Source: AEGEAN-183 sp045563675 (GTDB taxonomy: Bacteria > Pseudomonadota > Gammaproteobacteria > Magnimaribacterales > Magnimaribacteraceae). Taken from it: a stretch of 64,000 nt of DNA. The stretch covers positions 62,001-126,000 of the forward strand of contig JBJLIX010000002.1 of NCBI GenBank assembly GCA_045563675.1, in the 5' to 3' direction. This document shows, in pieces, positions 45,496 through 54,219 of the stretch (the stretch's first letter is position 1; each line of letters opens with the position of its first letter). The position numbers were made by a program, and so were the translations under genes. The notes beneath the pieces were generated by a model that had not been told where the DNA came from, did no database searches, and worked only from the letters and a program-made list of their open reading frames with translations.

Positions 45496-46014
45496 TTAGA
45501 ATTTTGAAGAAGTAGTTGATGAAAGGATTTCAATCCAGTAACCATCTGGATCTTTTATGAACGCTAGGCCTTTCATGCTTCCGTCATCAGGTCTTTTTAC
45601 AAACTCTATACCTAATTTTTCGAATCTATCACTTGCTGCATATACATCAGGAACAGTTATACCTATATGTCCAAATCCTCTAGGATCAGAATTACCGTCA
45701 TGGTAGCTAAAAGAATCATCCTTTTCTGTACCCCAGTTGTGGGTTAATTCAATCATGGCTTTTTGAGAAAATGCATATTCAGCTCTTTTTTGAGGATCAT
45801 CTGGAACTGGTTTATCTTCTTCTCTTAAGTAGCCTAAGAAAAATAGACTGAATTCCATAGACGGAAAATCCAATTTTTTTACAAGGGTCATTCCAAGAAC
45901 ATTAACATAGAAATCTAATGAGATGTCTGGGTCCTTTATTCTCATCATAGTTTGATTCATTATGTATTCTTCAGTGCCTTTTGCGTTAGGCTTATCAAGT
46001 TCATTTATTGTCAT
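45496..46014 (-). CDS. gloA: Lactoylglutathione lyase (glyoxalase I)
   Basis: 172 residues, full length for the longer gamma/eukaryote form. Metal ligands are visible: Gln21 (NQTMMRI), Glu89 (MIELTHNWG), His116 (GFGHIGITV) and Glu162 (YWIEIL). LDFYVNVLGM and FIKDPDGYW are family motifs. It isomerises the methylglyoxal-glutathione hemithioacetal; the gene may alternatively serve a glutathione-dependent step in the adjacent Rieske operon, 14 bases downstream. Divergent from the TonB receptor at 46104. Confidence 0.93.
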   Translation of the reverse strand: MTINELDKPNAKGTEEYIMNQTMMRIKDPDISLDFYVNVLGMTLVKKLDFPSMEFSLFFLGYLREEDKPVPDDPQKRAEYAFSQKAMIELTHNWGTEKDDSFSYHDGNSDPRGFGHIGITVPDVYAASDRFEKLGIEFVKRPDDGSMKGLAFIKDPDGYWIEILSSTTSSKF

Positions 46015-46103
46015 CTTTCTTCCTTTTTATACTAAATACGTTGTTATAAAAGCATTTTTGGGATAAATTAGCGACTTTATTATATCTAATATTGGGGAGA
46101 GAT

Positions 46104-48254
46104 ATGTCTAACAATCCAAGAAATGTTGTTTTTATAGTTTTTTTAAGCTTAATTGCTTTTCCTTTCACTCTATTTGCTGATGATGAAAGCGCAGATGGAA
46201 TTGAGGAAGTTGTTGTTACAGCTAGGAAAAGAGAAGAAAGTCTTTTAGATATTCCTGAATCAGTTTCTGCAATCTCAGGAGGCGCAATAGACCGCCAAAA
46301 TATAAAGGGCTTAGATAAAATAGGTCTAGCGATACCTAATTTAAACCTTGCAATGAGAACTGATGGTTATCCTAATGTTTCTATTAGAGGAATAGGGGCC
46401 TTTGGACTAACTCAAGGTGTCGGGTTCTATCTAGATGATGTTCAGCTCTTTAGTGATGCGTCTTCTAGATTTGGTGACCTGGATAGAATAGAAGTTTTAA
46501 AAGGACCGCAAGGAACTCTATATGGTGGAAGTAATATAGGTGGAGCTATTAAATTTGTTAGCAAAAGACCCACGGCAGATGAAACTTCAGGAAGAGTTAA
46601 AGTATTGGGAGGAGATCAGGGAGTTATTGATCTAGAGGCTTCTCTTAACATGCCAGTTGGTGATGGTTGGGCAATGAGAGTATTTGCTTTCTCTAGGGAA
46701 GACGATGGATTTATGACAAACCCAAATTCCGACAATATTGACAACCAAGACCCAGATGTTGGAGCCTACGATGAAAGCGGAGGTCGTATTTCTCTAGCAG
46801 GTTCTATTTCAGATAACCTTTCAATGTACGCTTCTTTTCGTTTTAATGAATATAATGGTCCAGTTAATAATTGGGCTAGAGAATTAGGAACACCGCCTAA
46901 TATGACATATCCTAAAACTTTAGATGCGGGACTGAACTCTTCACATGATCGTGAAACTACCGGAGCTAAATTAGAGCTTGTATGGGAAATGGAAGGATTT
47001 GATCTAACTTCTATAACTTCTTACACAGATACTGAAAGTACACGTATTACCGATGTTGATTTAACTCAATTCTGGTTTATGAACACCTACAGACCTGAAG
47101 AGATGGAAGTTACAACACAAGAAATTAGATTTACATCGACTACTGATAGTAATTTTCAATGGATTGGTGGAGTCTACCTGTCTAATTATGTTAATAAAAT
47201 GGATTCTTACCTTCACTTTGGACCAGGCATTATTCTTCCTGATGCAGATTTCGAGTTACCTTTTGAGCTTAGAGACGAAGAAAATACACACCGAGCAGCT
47301 TTTGGTAATGTTTCTTACGAAGTAGATACTTGGAGATATGATTTTGGTCTAAGGGTAGATAAATGGGAAGAAGATGAAGATAACTTAGATTCAGCAACAA
47401 ATGGTGCTATCCATAGCGGAGTTGTAAATGATACTGAAGTTTTACCTCGTCTATCTATTACTAAAAGCTTAGAGGATTCCATTGTGTACTTCACTTCCTC
47501 TAAGGGTTATGAGCCAGGAGGTTTAAATGGCAGTACACCCATCTTAAGTCCAACTGGAGCTCCTACATTGTTAGCTTTCCAAGCCGAAGAAGCTAATCAA
47601 CAAGAGATAGGCTGGAAGGGAACAATAGCAGATGGAAAAGCATCTCTCTCTGCTGCCTATTTTGTGATTGACTATAAAGATAGGGCCTACCAAATTCTTA
47701 CTGCCAATCCTAATGGACCAGGATTAATAGAAGGAATAACTAATGTAGGTGATACAGAGCAATCAGGATTTGAATTTGATTTGTCAGTTAAAGCTACAGA
47801 CAATTTAACTCTTTCTCTAGCTGCAGGATGGTTAGATGCTGAATGGGATGACGGAACAGTAATGCCTGATGGAACAGACTTGAGCGGATTAGTACCATCT
47901 AATGTAATTGATAATGGTTATACTTTAGCAGCTAGCTACTATTTACCAGCTCCTAGTGGAGCGGATGTGTTTATAGATCTTCAATGGAATCACAATGGCC
48001 AAGGAATGAGTATGCCGCCTTGGGATGCTATCAAGAACCCTAGTTCAAATGTAGTTAATCTTCAAATAGGATTGGTACAGGGGCCATGGGAATTTATGTT
48101 AAACATGGATAACCTTACCGATGAAGAGTATTACACTGATTTAGAGAATTTTCCGAATTTTGTTCAAGGAATAGTTGATGATGCGCCAGGTATAATAATA
48201 GGTACTCATGGACATCCAAGGATATTTTCTGCAAGCTTAAGCTATAACTTTTAA
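46104..48254 (+). CDS. TonB-dependent outer-membrane receptor, paralogue A
   Basis: 716 residues from ATG 46104, chosen over an in-frame TTG at 46092 because GGGGAG lies at the correct spacing before the ATG. Signal peptide ends near ADDESADG. TonB box IEEVVVTARKREESLLDIPES, plug with NVSIRGIGAFG and RIEVLKGPQGTLYGGSNIGG, barrel ending in FSASLSYNF. It is strikingly similar over its plug to the receptor at 51622. Substrate unknown; the pair brackets a cupin and a FAD oxidase, suggesting a shared substrate. Confidence 0.93.
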   Translation: MSNNPRNVVFIVFLSLIAFPFTLFADDESADGIEEVVVTARKREESLLDIPESVSAISGGAIDRQNIKGLDKIGLAIPNLNLAMRTDGYPNVSIRGIGAFGLTQGVGFYLDDVQLFSDASSRFGDLDRIEVLKGPQGTLYGGSNIGGAIKFVSKRPTADETSGRVKVLGGDQGVIDLEASLNMPVGDGWAMRVFAFSREDDGFMTNPNSDNIDNQDPDVGAYDESGGRISLAGSISDNLSMYASFRFNEYNGPVNNWARELGTPPNMTYPKTLDAGLNSSHDRETTGAKLELVWEMEGFDLTSITSYTDTESTRITDVDLTQFWFMNTYRPEEMEVTTQEIRFTSTTDSNFQWIGGVYLSNYVNKMDSYLHFGPGIILPDADFELPFELRDEENTHRAAFGNVSYEVDTWRYDFGLRVDKWEEDEDNLDSATNGAIHSGVVNDTEVLPRLSITKSLEDSIVYFTSSKGYEPGGLNGSTPILSPTGAPTLLAFQAEEANQQEIGWKGTIADGKASLSAAYFVIDYKDRAYQILTANPNGPGLIEGITNVGDTEQSGFEFDLSVKATDNLTLSLAAGWLDAEWDDGTVMPDGTDLSGLVPSNVIDNGYTLAASYYLPAPSGADVFIDLQWNHNGQGMSMPPWDAIKNPSSNVVNLQIGLVQGPWEFMLNMDNLTDEEYYTDLENFPNFVQGIVDDAPGIIIGTHGHPRIFSASLSYNF

Positions 48255-48268
48255 GCTTAATTCTTTTT

Positions 48269-48300
48269 AAAAGGACCTCCTGACAGGAGGTCCTTTTAGT
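48269..48300 (+). terminator. Rho-independent terminator after TonB receptor A
   Basis: AAAAGGACCTCC (48269-48280) pairs perfectly with GGAGGTCCTTTT (48286-48297) around TGACA. Confidence 0.92.
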
Positions 48301-48354
48301 ATTGTCCCAAGAATTTTTTCTGATAATTAATTAATTACATTCTAAGTAATTATA

Positions 48355-48406
48355 ACTTGCACTTATAATAAAGTAATAATAGTCTACTTAAGGCAATTTG
48401 CACTTA
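48355..48406 (+). promoter_or_regulatory. Motif ACTTGCAYTTA and -10 element upstream of the cupin gene
   Basis: ACTTGCACTTA at 48355-48365 runs into TATAAT (48364-48369). A second TTGCACTTA occurs at 48398-48406. The near-identical ACTTGCATTTA lies at 51522-51532 upstream of receptor B. The AraC gene between them is the obvious candidate regulator; binding is inferred. Confidence 0.4.
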
Positions 48407-48421
48407 AGGGAGGAAACAATT

Positions 48422-48871
48422 ATGAGTGATGTAAAACATCAAGAACAATTAAAAGGCAGGTACGTACAAATAGATGGTAATGAGTGGAAGCCATTTCCGC
48501 CGCCATTAGCAGTAGGGGGAATTACTTGGAAATTATTAAACGTATCACCAGAAATGGGTTCATGGGCAGCTATTTTTGATTGTCCAGAAGGATCGTCTTT
48601 TCACCGACACATTCACATAGGACCTGGAGAATATTTTCTAACTAAAGGTAAGATGAATGTAAGAGGCGGAGATGATGATGGTGGGGCAACAGCTGTGGCT
48701 CCTGGATACGGATATGAACCTTGTAATGCAAGACATGACGAGACACATTTTTTAGAAGATAGTGAATTTTATATGACTTTTCTTGGCCCACTTCATTTTA
48801 TTGATGAAGAGGGAAATACCGTAGCTGTGGTTACTTGGCAGGATGCTCAAGCAGCATGGGAAGCTAGTTAA
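48422..48871 (+). CDS. Single-domain cupin
   Basis: 149 residues from ATG 48422, with AAGGGAGG just before it (an in-frame TTG at 48398 would include that ribosome site and was rejected). Metal set: His61, His63, His65 and Glu70 in HRHIHIGPGEYF, with His105/His109 in NARHDETHF. Of the same ChrR-like cupin group as the double cupin at 39525. Lone iron or manganese dioxygenase or isomerase is possible. It opens a likely operon with the FAD oxidase and AraC genes. Confidence 0.85.
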   Translation: MSDVKHQEQLKGRYVQIDGNEWKPFPPPLAVGGITWKLLNVSPEMGSWAAIFDCPEGSSFHRHIHIGPGEYFLTKGKMNVRGGDDDGGATAVAPGYGYEPCNARHDETHFLEDSEFYMTFLGPLHFIDEEGNTVAVVTWQDAQAAWEAS

Positions 48872-48934
48872 AAAAAAAGATTCCCTTATAATTCTCTAGA
48901 TTTATAACTCTTTCTAATGGGAGGAGATACTTTT

Positions 48935-50320
48935 ATGTTGAAAGAAAATGTATTAAACGATTTACAAAGCTTCCTACCAAAAAAGGCTTTATTAGTTGAT
49001 GAGGACGTTTCTTTAAGAACAGCTGGAGGTTTACATACAGAAGAACCCATAGAGGCAAAGGTCATAGTCAGACCAGAGACAACTCAGGAAGTTTCAAAAA
49101 TACTAGCTTTATGTAATAAATATGAACAAAAAGTAGTAGTTCATGGCGGTTTAACAGGGTTGGTTTATGGCACTAGAACTTCTTCTGATCAGCTTATTAT
49201 TTCACTTGAAAGAATGAACAGAGTTATGGATATTGACCCAATAGGTAGAACTATTACTTGCCAATCTGGTGTTACTTTGCAAGCAATTCAAGAGAAGGCT
49301 GAGTCAGAAAATATGTTTTTTCCACTAGACCTAGGAGCTAGAGGATCTTGTTCTATAGGAGGAAATATTTCTACCAATGCCGGAGGTAATAGAGTTATAC
49401 GTTATGGTATGACTAGAGACTCAGTGCTTGGTATTGAAGCTGTTACTTCAGACGGAACAATACTTTCTTCAATGAATAAAATGATTAAGAATAATGCTGG
49501 CTATGATCTGAAACAATTATTTATTGGTACAGAGGGAACATTAGGAATAGTTACCAAGTGCGTTCTGAGGTTAAGAGAAGCTCCAATAAGTCAAAATACA
49601 GCTATAGTAGGTATAAAAGATTTTTCTTCTATTATTAAGTTTCTAAAACATATTGACTCTGGATTGGGAGGTAATATGAGTGCTTATGAGGTTATGTGGA
49701 AAGAATTTTATGAGATGGTAACTAATCACTTGGAAGATGCAGCCTTGCCTTTAAAGAAAAACATACCTTTTTATGTTCTTGTTGAGTCAATGGGATCAGA
49801 TCAAAGTAAAGACGAAGAGCATTTCGAATTACTACTGAATAAAGCTTTTGAAGAAGAAATGGTCATAGATGCAGTTTTAGCTAAATCTGAAAAAGAAAGA
49901 TTATCTCTTTGGGCTTTAAGAGATGATGTAGAGAAGCAAGCTCAATATGGGCCTACAGTAATGTTTGATGTAAGTTTACCTATTAATGAAATGGAAAAAT
50001 ATATCTCAGAAGTTGAAAAGAACCTTAAAAACAACTGGGATGAATTTCATCATATAGTTTGGGGTCATTTAGCAGATGGAAACTTACACTTGGTGGTAGG
50101 GACCGGAGATTTAAACCCAGATATACTTAGAAAGATAGAGAATTCAGTTTATGATCCTTTAAAAGGTATTGGAGGTTCCATATCAGCTGAACATGGAATA
50201 GGTTTTGAAAAGAAGGACTATTTACATCTGAGTAGAAGTAAAGAAGAAATTAATTACATGAAAGCTCTTAAGAATACTTTTGATCCTAAAGGCATTCTTA
50301 ATCCTGGTTTAGTGTTTTAG
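48935..50320 (+). CDS. FAD-linked oxidase, D-lactate/2-hydroxyglutarate dehydrogenase-like
   Basis: 461 residues from ATG 48935, since the GGAGGAG ribosome site at 48919-48925 lies inside any longer form beginning at 48917. PCMH FAD domain: VVVHGGLTGLVYGTR, LGARGSCSIGGNISTNAGG and FIGTEGTLGIVTK. C-terminal oxidase domain: VWGHLADGNLHLVV and ISAEHGIGFEKKDYL. Family members oxidise 2-hydroxy acids in the cytoplasm or at the membrane. Placed between a cupin and an AraC regulator, it probably acts on a breakdown product of the receptor's substrate. Confidence 0.9.
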   Translation: MLKENVLNDLQSFLPKKALLVDEDVSLRTAGGLHTEEPIEAKVIVRPETTQEVSKILALCNKYEQKVVVHGGLTGLVYGTRTSSDQLIISLERMNRVMDIDPIGRTITCQSGVTLQAIQEKAESENMFFPLDLGARGSCSIGGNISTNAGGNRVIRYGMTRDSVLGIEAVTSDGTILSSMNKMIKNNAGYDLKQLFIGTEGTLGIVTKCVLRLREAPISQNTAIVGIKDFSSIIKFLKHIDSGLGGNMSAYEVMWKEFYEMVTNHLEDAALPLKKNIPFYVLVESMGSDQSKDEEHFELLLNKAFEEEMVIDAVLAKSEKERLSLWALRDDVEKQAQYGPTVMFDVSLPINEMEKYISEVEKNLKNNWDEFHHIVWGHLADGNLHLVVGTGDLNPDILRKIENSVYDPLKGIGGSISAEHGIGFEKKDYLHLSRSKEEINYMKALKNTFDPKGILNPGLVF

Positions 50321-50337
50321 TTTTTTATTCAATCTTA

Positions 50338-51318
50338 ATGCGTATTCCAAATAAAACTCTCCCCATACTTACTCTCAAACAAAAAAAAGAATGGGAAGAG
50401 GTGATGGGAAAAAACTTTATTTCAGAAGCTTACTTAAGAAAAAGGTCTGGTGATGAATCTAAATATGAATTGAATTTAGGCCAGCTTGGTGATCTTAGAG
50501 TGGTAGAGGCCAAAACTGAGCCCACTGAGCTCTTTACTGACTTTGCTTTCAATAAAAAAGAAAAGACTTTAGATATCTTACAGGAGTTTTATGTCGTATC
50601 AGGCTCGGTAGAAGTAAATTTTAAGAACTCTTCCTACCTTTTAAAGCAAGGTAGTATCTTAGTTATAGATAATAATGACTTACCTCAAAGTTTCAAAGTA
50701 GTTGAAAGTTCACATATTATTGTTATTTATATGCCTACATCTCTTGTAAGAAGCTGGATACCAAGGATTTATAAAAATCTAAAAAGTAAATTAATTAGCC
50801 CTCCAGAAGCTTCAGCTAAACTACTAGGAAGTTATTTAGAATTAATAACAGAATTTGCTATGAGTACAAATAACAATCCTATTTATCAATCAAAAGCGAT
50901 TGTCCCTTTGATTATGTCTAATTTATCTATGCTAGTTTTTGCTTTGGGAGACATAGAGGAAGAAAAGCCATCAAAAATAAAAGATATTCAGCTAGTTGCG
51001 GCAAAAAAATATATGTTGGTTAATATGTCTGATTCTTCTCTTACACCAAAGAAGATTTCAGAAGAATTAGGCATATCAGTCCGATATTTACATTGGATTT
51101 TTAAGCAAACAGAAGAGCAAGAAACTGTGTTGAAGTATCTTATTAGGAAGAGATTAGAGCTTGCTAAGCTTTTATTAGCTACTTCCTCTAGTTCTCTGTA
51201 TAGCATAACTGAAGTAGCATTTATGAGCGGTTTCAATGACAGCACTCACTTTAGTAGAAGGTTTAAAGACTTAGTAGGACTTACACCTTCAAAGTATAGA
51301 GAAAAGAATCTTGTTTGA
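50338..51318 (+). CDS. AraC-family transcriptional regulator
   Basis: 326 residues. N-terminal AraC-binding-like (cupin) sensor domain (about 40-190) and a C-terminal double helix-turn-helix (about 225-325) with LTPKKISEELGISVRYLHWIFK and SITEVAFMSGFNDSTHFSRRFKD followed by LTPSKYRE. Only 17 bases separate it from the FAD oxidase. It probably activates the cupin operon and the receptor at 51622, both preceded by ACTTGCAYTTA. Inducer unknown. Confidence 0.92.
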   Translation: MRIPNKTLPILTLKQKKEWEEVMGKNFISEAYLRKRSGDESKYELNLGQLGDLRVVEAKTEPTELFTDFAFNKKEKTLDILQEFYVVSGSVEVNFKNSSYLLKQGSILVIDNNDLPQSFKVVESSHIIVIYMPTSLVRSWIPRIYKNLKSKLISPPEASAKLLGSYLELITEFAMSTNNNPIYQSKAIVPLIMSNLSMLVFALGDIEEEKPSKIKDIQLVAAKKYMLVNMSDSSLTPKKISEELGISVRYLHWIFKQTEEQETVLKYLIRKRLELAKLLLATSSSSLYSITEVAFMSGFNDSTHFSRRFKDLVGLTPSKYREKNLV

Positions 51319-51417
51319 CCGCTTACTTCCTAATCCAATCTAACTTACATTCTCTTCCAAGCTTTTTTACTTTATAGCCATACAATTGCATTACTAATTT
51401 CTCCCCAGGGGTTAGTT

Positions 51418-51454
51418 AGGGCTTTCATATAGACTAATAATGAGAGCCCTTTTT
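51418..51454 (+). terminator. Rho-independent terminator after AraC gene
   Basis: AGGGCTTTCAT (51418-51428) pairs with ATGAGAGCCCT (51440-51450) with one G-U pair and is followed by T. The rest of the 51319-51621 gap holds the motif at 51522 and no open frame. Confidence 0.82.
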
Positions 51455-51521
51455 AATTAAATACTAGCAAAGCTATATATTTATTATCTATTAAGTCTTT
51501 TTATCACTTAAATACAAATAG

Positions 51522-51532
51522 ACTTGCATTTA
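51522..51532 (+). promoter_or_regulatory. ACTTGCATTTA motif upstream of TonB receptor B
   Basis: Matches ACTTGCACTTA at 48355 in 10 of 11 bases, 90 bases before the ATG of receptor B. Possible AraC-protein site; no convincing sigma70 -35 follows, which fits an activated promoter. Confidence 0.35.
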
Positions 51533-51621
51533 AAGTAAAGACTTTTTCATTGCTATTAGGCATCTTCTTAAATACAGATAAAAAGTTTTTACTTTTTTGC
51601 TCAATAAATAGGGAGAAAAAT

Positions 51622-53841
51622 ATGAGTAAATATTACAAGCTAAACATAAGCTTTATTGCGGCATTATGCTTACTAGTCTTTCCAAGCATACATTCCAATA
51701 ATCTTGTGGCTGCGGATACGGTGGATGAAATTGTTGTTACAGCTAGAAAAAGAGAAGAAAGCCTTTTAGATATTCCAGAATCTGTCCAGGCTATTGGGGG
51801 AGCTGACATAAATAGACAGAATATTAAAAGTCTAGAAGATGTGGGTTTTTTAGTACCTAATCTTAATCTTTCCCCAAGAGCTGATGGCTTCCCTAATGTT
51901 TCTATTAGAGGGTTAGGCTCATTCGGTAATACGCAGGGAGTAGGCTTCTACTTAGACGATGTTCAGGTCTTTTCAGATGCCTCTTCAAGATTTGGTGATT
52001 TAGAAAGAATAGAAGTCCTGAAAGGTCCTCAAGGTACGCTTTATGGTGGTAGCAATATAGGGGGTGCTATTAAATTTGTAAGTGCTAGACCTGATCCTTC
52101 AAGTTCGTCAAAAAGAGTTAAGGCAGTTGTAGGAGAGCAAGGCATTGCAGATGGAGAAATTAGTATCAATAATCCACTCGAGAATGATTGGGCAATCAGA
52201 TTATTTGCCTTTGGTTCTACTAATGATGGTTATTTAGTAAACCCAAATAGTCCTAGGGTAAATGGCTTAGCTGCAAATAACGATGAAGATATAGGGCAGT
52301 CAGAGGAGTCTGGTGTGCGTATTTCTGTAGCTGGACCGGTGAATGATATAGTTTCTGCATATGCATCATTTAGATGGAATGATTATGAGGGCCCTAACAA
52401 TCATTGGATAAGAGAGCTTGATAAGAATTCACTTCAACATCCTAATACTGTTGATACTACAACAAATCCAAGACATGAAAGAGATACTGTCTCTGCAATG
52501 CTTGAATTAGTTTGGGAGTATGATGGCATGGATGTTACTTCGGTAACTTCACATACTGATACTGAAAGCACCCGTTACAGTGATCTTGATATAAGCCCAG
52601 AGTATTTATTAGATTTAATAAGACCAGAAGACATGAAAGTCTTTACTCAAGAGTTAAGACTAACTTCTACCGATGATGGCCCTATCCAGTGGTTAGGAGG
52701 TCTTTATTATTCTATGTATGAAGAAAAGATGCGTTCTGAACTAATCTGGTGGAATACTCAGGCAATTGGAGATAATTTCACTGGTCCTTTAGGGTGTGCT
52801 GCTGGAATGGATACTTGCTCAGGAGTTTGGGCAGGGCAAATTTTAACTCAAGCTGAAGAACAATTAAGTTTAAGAACGCCTTTTGAATTGAGAGATAGAG
52901 ATAAGAGCCACTTAGCTGCTTTTGCGAATATGACAACTAGTTTTGATGACTGGGAGCTGGGTTTAGGTTTAAGGATAGATAGATGGGAGAACGAGAGCAC
53001 TAACCTTGATAGCGGTTTATCAAGTGATAAGAGTGATACAGAGATACTTCCTAAATTTTCTTTAACTCGTAACAGAGAAGACGGCTCAATCGTTTACTTT
53101 ACAGCATCTAAGGGATACGAACCTGGAGGGTACAACCTTAGTAATTTAGCTGGTTCAACAAGCTTATTTGGTTTTGATAAAGAAGAAGCGACAAGTTATG
53201 AAATAGGCTGGAAGGGTAGATCTGAAGACGGTAGAGTAAGTGGATCCGTAGCTGCTTTTTCCATTGCATATGATGATAGACAGATCGAGTATCAAATAGA
53301 AGATCCAAATGGAGGTGGAATTGTAGAAGGAATAGTAAACCTAGGAGATTCAGATCAATTTGGATTTGAAGCAGATTTTGCTGTCAGAATGAATGATTTC
53401 TTAAAATTATCTTTCTCAGCCGGTTGGGTAGACGCTGAATGGAAAAACGGTACTGTTGTTGGAGGAGTAGACCTAGGAGGCAATTCACCTCCAGTTGTTC
53501 CTAAGTCAGGGGTTAATCTATCAGCTGACTATTTAAAACCAGCAAACAATGGAAGAAACTTAGCTGCTAGCTTTCAAATAAGTCATACGGGTAGTTATGA
53601 AGGTTTACAGGCATGGGATCCTGTAACTAATCCAAGTAATACGCTTGTAAATGCTCAAATTGGGCAAACTTCAGAAGATTGGGAAGTGATGTTAAATATA
53701 GAAAACTTATTTGATGAAGATTACTACATGGATGTTCAGCACTTCCCTAACTATTATCTGCTTGACGGAGGAGATAGCATAGTTATTGGAACCTTAGGGC
53801 AACCTAGGTTAGTGACTTTAAGTTTTAATTATTTTTTCTAA
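51622..53841 (+). CDS. TonB-dependent outer-membrane receptor, paralogue B
   Basis: 739 residues from ATG 51622, which has GGGAGAAAAA directly upstream; the frame is open 24 codons further but without a ribosome site. Signal peptide ends near residue 29, TonB box VDEIVVTARKREESLLDIPES, plug PNVSIRGLGSFGNTQGVGFY, IEVLKGPQGTLYGGSNIGGA and barrel end LVTLSFNYFF. Almost the same plug as the receptor at 46104, a lineage duplication with divergence in the barrel loops, where substrates are selected. Strong terminator follows. Confidence 0.93.
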   Translation: MSKYYKLNISFIAALCLLVFPSIHSNNLVAADTVDEIVVTARKREESLLDIPESVQAIGGADINRQNIKSLEDVGFLVPNLNLSPRADGFPNVSIRGLGSFGNTQGVGFYLDDVQVFSDASSRFGDLERIEVLKGPQGTLYGGSNIGGAIKFVSARPDPSSSSKRVKAVVGEQGIADGEISINNPLENDWAIRLFAFGSTNDGYLVNPNSPRVNGLAANNDEDIGQSEESGVRISVAGPVNDIVSAYASFRWNDYEGPNNHWIRELDKNSLQHPNTVDTTTNPRHERDTVSAMLELVWEYDGMDVTSVTSHTDTESTRYSDLDISPEYLLDLIRPEDMKVFTQELRLTSTDDGPIQWLGGLYYSMYEEKMRSELIWWNTQAIGDNFTGPLGCAAGMDTCSGVWAGQILTQAEEQLSLRTPFELRDRDKSHLAAFANMTTSFDDWELGLGLRIDRWENESTNLDSGLSSDKSDTEILPKFSLTRNREDGSIVYFTASKGYEPGGYNLSNLAGSTSLFGFDKEEATSYEIGWKGRSEDGRVSGSVAAFSIAYDDRQIEYQIEDPNGGGIVEGIVNLGDSDQFGFEADFAVRMNDFLKLSFSAGWVDAEWKNGTVVGGVDLGGNSPPVVPKSGVNLSADYLKPANNGRNLAASFQISHTGSYEGLQAWDPVTNPSNTLVNAQIGQTSEDWEVMLNIENLFDEDYYMDVQHFPNYYLLDGGDSIVIGTLGQPRLVTLSFNYFF

Positions 53842-53854
53842 TATCCCCAATACT

Positions 53855-53882
53855 AAAAGGCCTCGAAAGAGGCCTTTTTTTT
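53855..53882 (+). terminator. Rho-independent terminator after TonB receptor B
   Basis: AAAAGGCCTC-GAAA-GAGGCCTTTT at 53855-53878, a perfect ten-base stem with a stable GNRA tetraloop, then T residues. It ends the receptor transcript, so the structured region after it must have its own promoter. Confidence 0.95.
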
Positions 53883-53942
53883 ATCAAATTTTTTGTTTTG
53901 TAATGTAAAGAAACTTGTTAATCTATGTCTAGGATGTTCTGA

Positions 53943-54156
53943 ATTTGATTTGTTACAAGGGGGATCAAATATCAGGTAATTTTATTACCCTTTAAAGGAG
54001 GTGGTCCAAATTAGTATTTATTTATTAGCAGGAATTACAGGAGGTGCCTTCTGACACGGGGTATCCCCGGTTCCGGCTACCATCTTACAGATTGGTAGTT
54101 TAGAAGACAGTTGAGATACTTCTTCTTAAAAAGCCCCGCTTTATGCGGGGTTTTTT
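53943..54156 (+). ncRNA. Candidate structured small RNA with own terminator
   Basis: No open frame of more than about 20 codons occupies this gap. Successive hairpins are ATTTGAT/ATCAAAT (53943-53970), GGTAAT-TTT-ATTACC (53975-53989), CGGGG-TAT-CCCCG (54057-54069), CTACCATCT-TAC-AGAT(T)GGTAG (54077-54098), AGAAGA/TCTTCT (54102-54126) and finally the terminator at 54128. Two purine-rich GGAGGTG blocks, AAAGGAGGTGGTCC at 53994 and AGGAGGTG at 54039, resemble Shine-Dalgarno sequence with no start codon at proper distance. A riboregulator or leader is possible. No known RNA family recognised. Promoter not convincing by eye. Confidence 0.5.
54128..54156 (+). terminator. Rho-independent terminator of candidate small RNA
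   Basis: A GCCCCGC-TTTAT-GCGGGG stem (54133-54150), flanked by A residues and followed by six T, lies 64 bases before the phosphatase ATG. Confidence 0.93.
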
Positions 54157-54219
54157 AAATCAATCCAAAGAGATTTAAGAAATAAGATGTAAAATAAAAA
54201 AATTAAGGAGATTTAAAGA

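Noticed and set aside
46058..46086. Possible promoter TTGGGA-N17-TATATC before receptor A
   Set aside because: Weak matches and a very short leader; not strong enough to list.
48398..48421. Upstream TTG extension of the cupin
   Set aside because: It would place the ribosome site inside the coding region; the ATG at 48422 is better.
51550..51621. 24-codon extension of TonB receptor B
   Set aside because: No ribosome site, and the signal peptide begins after ATG 51622.
54001..54054. A 17-codon GTG frame (VVQISIYLLAGITGGAF) inside the candidate RNA
   Set aside because: The GTG lies within the GGAGGTG block, so no ribosome site is upstream. A leader peptide is not excluded, but support is too thin.
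54065..54098. tRNA-like stretch with GGTTCC and CTACCA
   Set aside because: No acceptor stem, anticodon arm or D-arm can be drawn; it belongs to the hairpin series.
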